From: Protula sp. h YS-2021
Taxonomy: Eukaryota > Annelida > Polychaeta > Sabellida > Serpulidae
NCBI GenBank assembly: GCA_949752745.1
Contig: OX457027.1
Span: forward strand, 85,547,936 to 85,611,935
Direction: 5' to 3'
DNA: 64,000 nt
Below the pieces are notes generated by a model. That model was given only the letters and a program-made list of their open reading frames with translations. It did not search any database and was not told where the DNA came from. Within the stretch, counting starts at the first letter, position 1; every line of letters begins with the position of its first letter. The position numbers and the translations under genes are program-made. Of the stretch, positions 1-12,500 are shown piece after piece.

Positions 1-986
1 TGTTCATTGGTTGTTCGTGAGTGTACCTCTCTTGTGAACAAGACGGGGAGGGGCATTAGCCCGTATCAGTCTGTATGTGTGTATATTCGGGTTTATTAAT
101 GGGCACTTCGTGGTGAAACCCCACTGTATATTGTTAATTGTTATGGAGTGGGCGTTACGCGGTGAAACCCCGCTGAAATTAAAAGATAAATTGAATTTAT
201 TTATTTTATTCCTGCCTTTCCTACACAATGTCTCGTAGATGCCGTGTCAACCAGTTCGTATGCATAGGATGTTCAATTCCCTCCACCAACTCTAGTCTTC
301 CATAGTGATGGCTTCGTAGTCTACAAGACGATATTTTAGAAATTAAAACTGAAGTATTTAATTTCTTAATACTCAGGATCTGCTTAAAAATAAGATTAAA
401 TGAGAATACTACTCCATTTCTTGGTTTGAACGCATTTTGAAATTAGCAGATTGGGCTAATCCACCTTTTTTTAACTGCATTCTTTTTCTCGTTCATTAAA
501 TTTGGAACTTGTCACGAGAACACGAGTGTAACTGGGTCCAGTTAACACTTTTTGCTGTAAAACTTGATTCCGATTGCATTGCAGAAGCTCTGAGCATGCG
601 CAATAGCGATACACATGTAGACGATAACATAAGTTTTATTATTTAAAAAAGCAATAACATTTAACATTTTAAATATTAATAAATGTTTTTCATGTAGAAA
701 AATTCTTAAATGCTTATGAGTTAATAATATCGGTGTTGTTTGGAATGAAATATAGAGGGCTCAGGAAGAAAAGTGGATTTTTTCAGAACCAACTTTCTAT
801 TCACCCTAAATTGATTGGTTGAATCTTCCCCTTATTACGAATCAGTTATGAACTAGAAAAGAATACAGTCAGGAAATGCCCGAATGTCGGCAAGAAAATG
901 GCTGAAAATTTCATATTTATATGTATTTTATGCTGATTTTGCTGTTTTGTGTTAAATAAAAAAGTGAAGTGTATTTTACCTACACG

Positions 987-1517
987 ATGGTGTGTAAAAA
1001 AGAAATATGTGACTGGTTCAAAGAGATGTCCTCTGCGAAAAGGCTTGATTTGCTTTGCGGTCTGCTTCATATGTGCCTCCCTCTGGAAAGGAGGTTTTTA
1101 GGGTCATTCCTTGAAGATCTTTGTAGAGTGGATTTTACTTCCTTGCGGTCAGAAGAGCTCAGATCAAATGATCGTGCAGAGATATTAAAACTGTCTGGAG
1201 ATTTATTGAAGAAATCGGATAGAGCTCGGTTGAATATCACATTGTCGTTGTTATATTCTACAAATAGTTTGTGTTCAAACAGTATGTATAAAGTGCTCTT
1301 GAATTGCATACAAAATCTTATTCCGTGCATGCAGTCGCCCAGTAGTTTAGATAAAAACGAAGTCGAGAGTATCTTTGAGGATGTTTTACTGCTGCTCACT
1401 CTGGCAATAAACCACCCAGCATTTATTTTTGCTCAGAGAATAGAATTTAGTTCTCTCCTAGGTACCATTGAAAAGTTGTATTCAAACTGTGGACTCGTTC
1501 CACAACAAAACACTCAG
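987..1517 (+). CDS. Extra copy of ZCCHC14-type coding exon 1
   Basis: This 531-bp open exon runs from an ATG (MVCKKEICDW) to a consensus donor CAG|GTGAGT at 1518. It encodes the same 177 residues as the exon at 9067-9597 except residue 64, Ala here and Ser there. The N-terminal helical region resembles vertebrate ZCCHC14 (pattern LCGLLxxCxPLExRFLGSxLEDL). Nothing is broken in it. Either exon could splice to the exon at 15649, because donor sequence and phase are the same. I treat the nearer copy as the main one. If the duplication is an assembly artefact, this is the other allele. Confidence 0.75.
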
Positions 1518-3301
1518 GTGAGTCTGTTGGAAAATTTGTTGGTGGGAGTTATCACACTATAGTTTTATGTGAGTGTCCTTCTCATTTAACTTGTAATTTT
1601 CTTATTTTAAATTGGCTCACATTGACTAGCTCCGAAGGTAGCTCTTCCCTACGCGTACTGGGTAATGTGTCTCTGTCAGAGCTACGGCGCCTTCCGTTGT
1701 TCCACATACCGGGGTCAACTTCGTATGTTCCGATTTACCAATCATGCAGACCAGTCACTATTCAAACATTTACTGAAAGTTCATGCCCAACGTACCCTTT
1801 ATGCAAAACAGACACAATATTTAATTGGATGTATATCTTTTATTTTTTTCTTTCAAGTGCAGAAAAATTAGCTTTCTGACTCGTCTCTCAAGTATTTCTT
1901 TACATTACGGCCTTTAAATGTCATATGACAAAAGTGAAGTGACCAGAAATTGAAGTGAAAGAGTTGTCTGTAAAATGTATACTCAACCAATTGATCGATT
2001 TAGGATTGGTATAAAATTATGCTGTGCCCGAACGATGTTTAACTTTTAGTTTTTTTTTCCATGCTTTTTGAAATATCAAACCAAATTTTTTGGTTGATAA
2101 TTACAATATGTATTGTCACTTTTTCACATAATAAACTATGCTCACTGTATACAAACAAATGTCAGTTAATGCGGGAGATTTGTGATTATTTCCGTATTAT
2201 TTTCTCGTAAAGAAAGCTGAACACAGAAGTTGTATATCATTTCCGTTGTACTTTGAGGCCCTATATCAAATGGCAATAACGACTTGTGTGTCATTGAATC
2301 TCGCACAAAATTGCCACAGAGGTGCCTCAAAGCGAGCGCAGTCGACTTGTATATTGTTATATAACGAGGATTTACAGCGGCAGCCAACTTCGTCCCCCAC
2401 CACCCATCCCCACGGGCTGTTGTCCTCAGAACGATTCCAGAGGGCTGATTAGAATTTTCCGTAATTTAAATTTTTGTCCATACTTTTTGGCCCCAGCAGA
2501 GGCTACAGCTTATAAGATTTTAACTGACGGAGGGATATGGACTTATTGTCTTGACATTTATATTGAAGGTGATGGACAGTAACTGCGTGTCTTACTTTAC
2601 GCGCCTACTACAGTGTGCCTCTTTTATCAATGCCAAGTAACATATTGAGTGTGTGCAGCGTCGTATTTTTCTTCGGTTTGATGAACAATTGTCAGGATGA
2701 CCGTCAGGGACCCCGCGGGACCCCGAGCTGAAAAGTATATAAACTTTTTGCCCTGCCCATATTTTGAAATTTGGTAATACGTAGCATTTATACAATTTTG
2801 TCTGAGTAACTGAGCGTTGTGTCCGGGTTATGTCTCGAAACCTACAGGTGGCATTATTTTGAAATTTCACACACGGATAGAGCACGTACTGAAGGTGTGC
2901 ACCGTCGTATTTTTGTTGGGTTCCATAAAAAATTGTCAAAACAATAATGTTAAAAAATTTGGTAAAACTTCGCGTTTTGACAAAATATTTTCTGCGTAAT
3001 TGAACGTGTCGTCCAGACTGTGTATTCAGAACCATTCTTACTCTGTACATTTTGAAAAAAGAATGTACTATAAACATGTGTAGTGTAACATCTCTGATTG
3101 ACGCACTCCCGGACGGTAACCCGAGGCAATACGGGCTTGGGGGTTTAAGACAATTCCACTACCCGGTCCATCCCCCCCTTCCTCCGACAGTCCCCTTTAG
3201 GATGATCCCCTCCCCCGGTAGGACTATTATCCCCCGTGAAACGGAGGGATATAGTTTTGAACTTTTCGGTCTGTCCGTCTGTCTGTCCGTCTGTCACGCT
3301 T

Positions 3302-3830
3302 CAGTCTCACGCGTCTACAGGCCACATTAATAGACGGATTCGTTTTAAATTTTGTACACGGCTTCTCTGCAACGTTCCGCAGTGCAGTGACCAAGAATTT
3401 TTCGGATCAGCCAAAAATTGACAAAATGGCGGACATTTGAAAATTGGCACTGGACTTAGCGTATATACGGCAGTCTCACGCGTCTACAGGCCACATTAAT
3501 AGACGGATTCGTTTCAAATTTTGTACACGGCTTCTCTGCAACGTTCTGCAGTGCAGTGACCAAGAATTTTCCGGATCGGCCAAAAATTGGCAAAATGGCG
3601 GACATTTGGAAATTGGCACTGGACTTAGCGTATATACGGCAGTCTCACGCGTCTACAGGCCACATTAATAGACGGATTTGTTTCAAATTCTGCACACGGG
3701 CTTCCTGGCACCTTCCGCAGTGCAGTGATCAAGCATTTTCCGGATGGGACTTGACAAAATGGCGAATTTTTCAAAATCGGCGCTGTACTTAGCGTACCTA
3801 CGACAGTCTCACGCGAATACTGGTTAATGG
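3302..3830. repeat. Minisatellite, about 169-bp unit (copy 1)
   Basis: Units beginning cagtctcacgcgtctacagg start at 3302, 3471 and 3640, with a diverged unit at 3804. They follow a (GTCTGTCC)-type simple repeat at 3268-3297. The second duplication copy carries one more full unit, so this array explains most of the length difference between the two copies. Confidence 0.9.
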
Positions 3831-4103
3831 ATTGATCCGTCTAAATGTTAGACACTACGTCGGCTTACATCCTTCCACTTGTAATTTTTTTTGCGTAGTC
3901 AACACGCAACAGCCTTACACAAACCATATCCCCCACGGGGGATAGACGTACTCCTCGAGACGTAGTCAAGTTCCCCCGAGATTATACCCCCCGGGTTTGT
4001 TTGAAAATGGTAATGTTTTGCAATAAGTCAGCTTTACAATAAAGCAATCGCAAAAAATTACTACAAGTTTGTTGTCCTCATTGTGCTGTCCGCCTCAACA
4101 GGA

Positions 4104-7100
4104 TCTTCTGCTGCCAGGTCATGATCAAATCAACGATGTTATTGGTCTACTTCACAGATTTCGAAAAAATAAAGTAACTATCAGCTGTGACATAGAACAA
4201 ATGTTCTATCAGTTTTACCTAGACGAAGACCATCGTGACCTTTTTCGTTTTATCTGGTGGAAGAATGGTGATATCAATACAGACCCGATTGAATACAGGA
4301 TGACCGTTCATGTGTTTGGTGCTGTGTCCTCACCATGATGCCCTAATTTTGGCCTAAAGCTCGCTGCTGACGAAGGCGAGGATGAATTTGCAAAGGATGC
4401 TGCGGATTTTGTCAGAGCCAACTTGTATGTAGACGATGGTCTGTCTTCCGTAGCAACGGTGTCAGACGCAATTCAGGTTGTAAAAATACTAGAAAACTGT
4501 GTTCCCAAGCTGACTTAAGACTTCATAAATTTGCATCGAACTCAAAGGAAGTAGTTGAATCATTGACACCTGAAGATCGAACAAAGTGTCCAAAAGAGAT
4601 TGAGCTTCACGATAGTGCTATAGAAAGGGTCTTGGGAATAAAATGGCAAATCTAATCAGACACTTTTAAGTTTTAAGTAAACCTTCGCGAAACACCTCCA
4701 AAACGAAGAGGGATTCTTTCAACTGTGAGCCAAGTGTTTGATCCCCTAGGTTTTCATTCGCCAGTCATCCTAGTAGGACGCAGAATACTTCAAGATATAT
4801 GTCAACAACGTTTTGACTGGGATGAATCCCTTCCCGACGATGGGGAAAATGGAAACATGACTCATTCGAGATTAAAAAACTTCGACTACCGAGATGCGTT
4901 CAGCCCAACGACTTCCACAATATAGTGTCAGTGCAATATAGTATCAGTGCAATTACACAGCTTCTGAGATGCGAGTATTTTGGATATGGATTATGTTCAT
5001 ACCTACGATTGGGCGATTCATCCGGTAGCGTTCATTGCACTCTACTGATGGCGAAATCCAGAGCTGCATCGCTAAAGATTTTGACGATACCCAGACTAGA
5101 GCTTTGTGTAGTTCTGTTGCCGTAAAGATCAGAAGCTGTCTTCAAAAAGAACTGCAATACGACAACTTAGAGGAACAATTCTGGTGTGACAGCGAAGTGT
5201 TCTCGCATACATTTCGAGTGAAGCTAAGCTATTCACCGTTTTCGTTGCCAACCGCGTACAAGAAATACGAAATCACACGACACCCAGCCAATGGCACTAC
5301 GTTCAATCGAGCAAGAATCCTGCAAATAGTCTCGTGCAGAAAAAAAACATGGTTTGGCGGTCCCGAATTTCTCTGGGAGAACGAAGTTAATTTCCCTGTA
5401 GAAATCATGTTGATATAACCGACGACGGCGAAGTGAAAAAGAAGCAAGCATTTGCAACCACCACAATAATGTTGACGTGTTCGATATAAGTCGATTCGAA
5501 TGCTTCTGGAAGTGGTTAATTTGAAAAGAGCAATTGCAAAAAGTCTTCGGTACAAAGAAAAACTTCTGTCGCAAGTTGGCGCGAAGACTAATCAAGACGA
5601 CAATCAACCCATAACTAATATCAAGATAGACGTGCAACGATTGCTAGAAGCAGAACACGAAATTATAACAGCTGTACAGGCAACAGCCTTTGCTGAAGAA
5701 CTTTCGAGTGTTGATGATATGAAATCTACTAAGAAACGACTGATGCGACCAAGTCCTCTGTACAAATTAGATCCAATCCTGAGTGAAGCCAAGACGCTCC
5801 GGATAGGAGGCCGACTCGGTAAAGCCGATATAGCTGAAGAACCGAGACATCTACTGATTTTATTAAGAAAAGGTACATATCAAAGCTAATCGCAAAACAT
5901 TACCACGAACAATCACATCACCGAGGACGAGGAATTACAATGAATTTGATTTGTCAAGCTGGATATTGGATTGTCGGATGCAAGCAAATCGTCGCCTCGT
6001 TTATCAACAAGTGTGTCACTTGTAGAAAGTTAAGAGGCTATCACGAATTTCAGAAGATGGCAAATCTACCAGAAGACAGAGCAGAAATGGCAGAACCGTT
6101 TACGTATGTAGCGGTTGACCTGTTTGGACCATTCTTGATTAAGGAAGGCCGAAAGGATATGAATAGATACGGCGTATTATTTACGTGTTTAAGCTGCAGA
6201 GCCGTCCACGTAGAAACGGCGAATTCCCTCAGCACTGACTCGTTCATAAATGTATTACGACGCATGATTGCCATTCGAGGCCCAATACGACAGCTGAGCA
6301 ATGACCAAATTTCGTAGGCACGAAGTCCGAGTTTGAAAGGGAATATTAACAGATGAACCATGGGAGAATATCAGACTTTCTGACCGACCAAGGCTGCGAT
6401 TACGTGACATTCAAGAGGAATCCCCAATCAGCGTCGCATATGGGAGGTATGTAGGAAATACAAATACGGTGTATGCGCAATGTTTTGTCCGTTCTACTGC
6501 CTGAATCCGGCACACAGTTGGATGACGAATCACTACATACATTCCTCTCTGAATCAGCCAACATTGTGAATTCGTGGCCACTATCAACTGAAAACTCGGT
6601 CGATCTCACAGTCCAAGTTCCACTGACACCAAACTACATTCTGGCAAAGAAAAGTCACGTGGTATTACCCCCACCTGGAAATTTTGTAAAAGATGTGTAT
6701 TTGAGAAAGAAATGGAAACATGTGCAATATTTGCTCAACGTCTTTTGGTCCCGATCCAGGACTGAATACCTCAACAACCTACAAGCACGAAATAAATGGT
6801 TTCATGCGAAGCGCAAAGTACAGATAGGAGACGTCGTCTTACTGAAAAATGAAAACATGCAGCGAAATAACTGGCCACTTGCGATCGTAGACGTTTAGTT
6901 CTCAAAGTTAAACTCCGGATGGCCGACCCTGATCCTGATCGAAACGGCAAGAGAAAAAATGCCTACGTATTTGGATCGCCCTGTGCATAAATGTGTTGTG
7001 TTCCTTGAATCCCAGTGACCAAAGGATTCCCCACCGAGAAGCCATACAGATATTATGTATGAACTCTGCTATACACGAACTGAATTTGTTAGCCTTTGCC

Positions 7101-8082
7101 AGTCGTCCTCGACACTTCGACTTTGCATCTTCCTTCCGTTAGCCCGCATTCAGTCTCCGCGACGCACATGAAAGATTATGAAAAGTCGTCGACTCCGATT
7201 ACGACATAGCTCATCCCGAATGTGACATGTAAAAAAAAAAAAAAATATATATATATAGAACAATATAGAATTTTTCTAAGTTCAGTGCACATTGTGCTCA
7301 TCATATGTACTGAGTGTCACAGCTTAGGAAGTCTGTATAGTATAAGTACGTACATGCAAACAGATAATGTTATTAAATTTGAATTAGTGATAAAATTTCT
7401 AGTAAAGGAAATTTTGGGGAGCCATGTTACTGATCCATTCGCAGGGTTTTTGTCATGTGATCGGTCTCGACTAGTCAGAGTCCAGGATTGTAAGTCGACT
7501 CCATATTTTTTTGAAAAGAAACACGAAATGTAAAAATTTGTTAAACTTAGATTAAAATTAGGATAAATATGGGGCAAAGAGGTGGGCATTATATATCTTA
7601 TTACAAAGTAATATACATAGATTATAATGGGTTATAATTTGTAACAGTTCTTTTGTTGGTTCTTACAAAACTAAACTTTGAAGTTCACGAAGTCAAGTCA
7701 CTCAAAGATGTCGGCAGATTGTGTTTAATTTTTGAGTAAAATGCTTTAGTTATAGGTGTCGAAAATATGTTTTTAGTACGGGACATACGTTTAAGCATAG
7801 TTGGACATCGATCGTTTCGTATAATTTCAGTTTTTTACCGTGTAATCAGGCGAATCACTGAAGGTAACAGTACTACAGATGTGACTGAGCCAAAATTTGT
7901 CGAAACTGAAAACAACGAATAAAACGGATTTACCTCACTTTATGCCTCTTTTCATCAGTTAAACACTCGAGCCCTACCGACCCCAACAGTGGCGTCTTAT
8001 GTCGTGGTCGGGTCTAAGACAGAATGGTTTTGCACATGATGTATCATGCTGCTGTGACGGGTCGGCTTATACGGTGACTTTA
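4104..8082 (+). mobile_element. Decayed BEL/Pao LTR retrotransposon fragment
   Basis: Pol remnants appear in the order expected for BEL/Pao, broken by stops and frame changes. The reverse-transcriptase core at about 4104-4640 has fingers/palm sequence ending VEYRMTVHxFGAVSSP-like and the catalytic YVDD box at 4426-4437. The RT connection/RNase H region follows at about 4700-5125. Next come the integrase zinc-binding region (about 5500-6040, with CVTCRKLRG), the integrase core (6085-6310, VDLFGPF) and the integrase C-terminal domain (6473-6898). The 5' part (gag, protease, 5' LTR) is missing at the duplication breakpoint. Bases 6900-8082 are AT-rich and may include the 3' LTR, which cannot be bounded without its partner. 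Confidence 0.85.
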
Positions 8083-9066
8083 TGTTCATTGGTTGTTCGT
8101 GAGTGTACCTCTCTTGTGAACAAGACGGGGAGGGGCATTAGCCCGTATCAGTCTGTATGTGTGTATATTCGGGTTTATTAATGGGCACTTCGTGGTGAAA
8201 CCCCACTGTATATTGTTAATTGTTATGGAGTGGGCGTTACGCGGTGAAACCCCGCTGAAATTAAAAGATAAATTGAATTTATTTATTTTATTCCTGCCTT
8301 TCCTACACAATGTCTCGTAGATGCCGTGTCAACCAGTTCGTATGCATAGGATGTTCAATTCCCTCCACCAACTCTAGTCTTCCATAGTGATGGCTTCGTA
8401 GTCTACAAGACGATATTTTAGAAATTAAAACTGAAGTATTTAATTTCTTAATACTCAGGATCTGCTTAAAAATAAGATTAAATGAGAATACTACTCCATT
8501 TCTTGGTTTGAACGCATTTTGAAATTAGCAGATTGGGCTAATCCACCTTTTTTAACTGCATTCTTTTTCTCGTTCATTAAATTTGGAACTTGTCACGAGA
8601 ACACGAGTGTAACTGGGTCCAGTTAACACTTTTTGCTGTAAAACTTGATTCCGATTGCATTGCAGGAGCTCTGAGCATGCGCAATAGCGATACACATGTA
8701 GACGATAACATAAGTTTTATTATTTAAAAAGCAATAACATTTAACATTTTAAATATTAATAAATGTTTTTCATGTAGAAAAATTCTTAAATTCTTATGAG
8801 TTAATAATATCGGTGTTGTTTGGAATGAAATATAGAGGGCTCAGGAAGAAAAGTGGATTTTTTCAGAACCAACTTTCTATTCACCCTAAATTGATTGGTT
8901 GAATCTTCCCCTTATTACGAATCAGTTATGAACTAGAAAAGAATACAGTCAGGAAATGCCCGGATGTCGGCAAGAAAATGGCTGAAAATTTCATATTTAT
9001 ATGTATTTTATGCTGATTTTGCTGTTTTGTGTTAAATAAAAAAGTGAAGTGTATTTTACCTACACG

Positions 9067-9597
9067 ATGGTGTGTAAAAAAGAAATATGTGACTGGTTCA
9101 AAGAGATGTCCTCTGCGAAAAGGCTTGATTTGCTTTGCGGTCTGCTTCATATGTGCCTCCCTCTGGAAAGGAGGTTTTTAGGGTCATTCCTTGAAGATCT
9201 TTGTAGAGTGGATTTTACTTCCTTGCGGTCAGAAGAGCTCAGATCAAATGATCGTTCAGAGATATTAAAACTGTCTGGAGATTTATTGAAGAAATCGGAT
9301 AGAGCTCGGTTGAATATCACATTGTCGTTGTTATATTCTACAAATAGTTTGTGTTCAAACAGTATGTATAAAGTGCTCTTGAATTGCATACAAAATCTTA
9401 TTCCGTGCATGCAGTCGCCCAGTAGTTTAGATAAAAACGAAGTCGAGAGTATCTTTGAGGATGTTTTACTGCTGCTCACTCTGGCAATAAACCACCCAGC
9501 ATTTATTTTTGCTCAGAGAATAGAATTTAGTTCTCTCCTAGGTACCATTGAAAAGTTGTATTCAAACTGTGGACTCGTTCCACAACAAAACACTCAG
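9067..9597 (+). CDS. ZCCHC14: ZCCHC14-type exon 1 (N-terminal region)
   Basis: The first ATG of the open frame at 9067 is chosen because the vertebrate protein also begins only a few residues before the conserved WF..(M/L)SS motif. The frame can be read 18 bases further upstream only from a GTG. The exon codes for 177 residues in phase 0 and ends CAG|GTGAGT. Conserved stretches include LERRFLGSFLEDLCR and a later NHPAF motif. No CpG-rich promoter is visible upstream, so an untranslated 5' exon may exist. Confidence 0.9.
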
Positions 9598-12500
9598 GTG
9601 AGTCTGTTGGAAAATTTGTTGGTGGGAGTTATCACACTATAGTTTTATGTGAGTGTCCTTCTCATTTAACTTGTAATTTTCTTATTTTAAATTGGCTCAC
9701 ATTGACTAGCTCCGAAGGTAGCTCTTCCCTACGCGTACTGGGTAATGTGTCTCTGTCAGAGCTACGGCGCCTTCCGTTGTTCCACATACCGGGGTCAACT
9801 TCGTATGTTCCGATTTACCAATCATGCAGACCAGTCACTATTCGAACATTTACTGAAAGTTCATGCCCAACGTACCCTTTATGCAAAACAGACACAATAT
9901 TTAATGGATGTATATCTTTTATTTTTTTCTTTCAAGTGCAGAAAAATTAGCTTTCTGACTCGTCTCTCAAGTATTTCTTTACATTACGGCCTTTAAATGT
10001 CATATGACAAAAGTGAAGTGACCAGAAATTGAAGTGAAAGAGTTGTCTGTAAAATGTATACTCAACCAATTGATCGATTTAGGATTGGTATAAAATTATG
10101 CTGTGCCCGAACGATGTTTAACTTTTAGTTTTTTTTTCCATGCTTTTTGAAATATCAAACCAAATTTTTTGGTTGATAATTACAATATGTATTGTCACTT
10201 TTTCACATAATAAACTATGCTCACTGTATACAAACAAATGTCAGTTAATGCGGGAGATTTGTGATTATTTCCGTATTATTTTCTCGTAAAGAAAGCTTAA
10301 CACAGAAGTTGTATATCATTTCCGTTGTACTTTGAGGCCCTATATCAAATGGCAATAACGACTTGTGTGTCATTGAATCTCGCACAAAATTGCCACAGAG
10401 GTGCCTCAAAGCGAGCGCAGTCGACTTGTATATTGTTATATAACGAGGATTTACAGCGGCAGCCAACTTCGTCCCCCACCACCCATCCCCACGGGCTGTT
10501 GTCCTCAGAACGATTCCAGAGGGCTGATTAGAATTTTCCGTAATTTAAATTTTTGTCCACACTTTTTGGCCCCAGCAGAGGCTACAGCTTATAAGATTTT
10601 AACTGACGGAGGGATATGGACTCATTGTCTTGACATTTATATTGAAGGTGATGGACAGTAACTGCGTGTCTTACTTTACGCGCCTACTACAGTGTGCCTC
10701 TTTTATCAATGCCAAGTAACATATTGAGTGTGTATTTTTCTTCGGTTTGATGAACAATTGTCAGGATGCCCATCAGGGACCCCGCGGGACCCCGAGCTGA
10801 AAAGTATATAAACTTTTTGCCCTGCCCATATTTTGAAATTTGGTAATACGTAGCATTTATACAATTTTGTCTGAGTAACTGAGCGTTGTGTCCGGGTTAT
10901 GTCTCGAAACCTACAGGTGGCATTATTTTGAAATTTCACACACGGATAGAGCACGTACTGAAGGTGTGCACCGTCGTATTTTTGTTGGGTTCCATGAAAA
11001 ATTGTCAAAACGGTAATGTTAAAAAATTTGGTAAAACTTCGCGTTTTGACAAAATATTGTCTGCGTAATTGAACGTGTCGTCCAGACTGTGTATTCAGAA
11101 CCATTCTTACTCTGTACATTTTGAAAAAAGAATGTACTACAAACATGTGTAGTGTAACATCTCTGATTGACGCACTCCCGGACGGTAACCCGAGGCAATA
11201 CGGACTTGGGGGTTTAAGACAATTCCACCACCCGGTCCATCCCCCCTTCCTCCGACAGTCCCCTTTAGGATGATCCCCTCCCCCGGTAGGACTATTATCC
11301 CCCGTGAAACGGAGGGATATAGTTTTGAACTTTTCGGTCTGTCTGTCCGTCTGTCACGCTTCAGTCTCACGCGTCTACAGGCCACATTAATAGACGGATT
11401 CGTTTCAAATTTTGTACACGGCTTCTCTGCAACGTTCCGCAGTGCAGTGACCAAGAATTTTCCGGATCGGCCAAAAATTGACAAAATGGCGGACATTTGA
11501 AAATTGGCACTGGACTTAGCGTATATACGGCAGTCTCACACGTCTACAGGCCACATTAATAGACGGATTCGTTTCAAATTTTGTACACGGCTTCTCTGCA
11601 ACGTTCCGCAGTGCAGTGACCAAGAATTTTCCGGATCGGCCAAAAATTGGCAAAATGGCGGACATTTGAAAATTGGCACTGGACTTAGCGTATATACGGC
11701 AGTCTCACGCGTCTACAGGCCACATTAATAGACGGATTCGTTTCAAATTTTGTACACGGCTTCTCTGCAACGTTCTGCAGTGCAGTGACCAAGAATTTTC
11801 CGGATCGACCAAAAATTGACAAAATGGCGGACATTTGAAAATTGGCACTGGACTTAGCGTATATACGGCAGTCTCACGCGTCTACAGGCCACATTAATGA
11901 ATGGATTCGTTTCAAATTCTGCACACGGGCTTCCTGGCACCTTCCGCAGTGCAGTGATCAAGCATTTTCCGGATGGGACTTGACAAAATGGCGAATTTTT
12001 CAAAATCGGCGCTGTACTTAGCGTACCTACGACAGTCTCACGCGAATACTGGTTAATGGATTGATCCGTCTAAATGTTAGACACTACGTCGGCTTACATC
12101 CTTCCACTTGTAATTTTTTTTTTGCGTAGTCAACACGCAACAGCCTTACACAAACCATATCCCCAACGGGGGATAGACGTACTCCTCGAGACGTAGTCAA
12201 GTTCCCCCGAGATTATACCCCCCGGGTTTGTTTGAAAATGGTAATGTTTTGCAATAAGTCAGCTTTACAATAAAGCAATCGCAAAAAATTACTACAAGTT
12301 TGTTGTCCTCATTGTGCTGTCCGCCTCAACAGGAATTAACGCAATAAGTTACTATGTTGTAAATTCACTACTATAATAAATAATATCATTCTGACTACTT
12401 GTACTAAATAAATTTACAGTTTTACCACAATGACTAAAGTGACTACATTGACTAAAGTTACTGTCTACATTTCCTGATTAAAAGTCATTATTCACTGCAA

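Larger units (their letters stand above)
1..4103. repeat. First copy of a large near-identical duplication
   Basis: Bases 1-4103 match 8083-12334 almost base for base, with scattered substitutions and small indels. The largest difference is one extra 169-bp minisatellite unit in the second copy. The shared sequence starts at or before the window edge and stops after the bases caacagga. The first copy then runs into a BEL/Pao fragment and the second into ordinary intron. This fits a tandem duplication whose unit is roughly 4104-12334 (BEL fragment plus this segment), with its first unit partly off the left edge. Two haplotypes assembled in series is an equally good explanation. Confidence 0.9.
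8083..12334. repeat. Second copy of the large duplication
   Basis: This copy matches 1-4103 and carries the first coding exon of the ZCCHC14-type gene. It leads without interruption into the intron that reaches exon 2, so it is the copy physically continuous with the rest of the gene. Confidence 0.9.

Noticed and set aside
2166..2582. Short overlapping frames present in both duplication copies
   Set aside because: Their conservation between copies reflects the recent duplication, not selection. They have no start context or family features.
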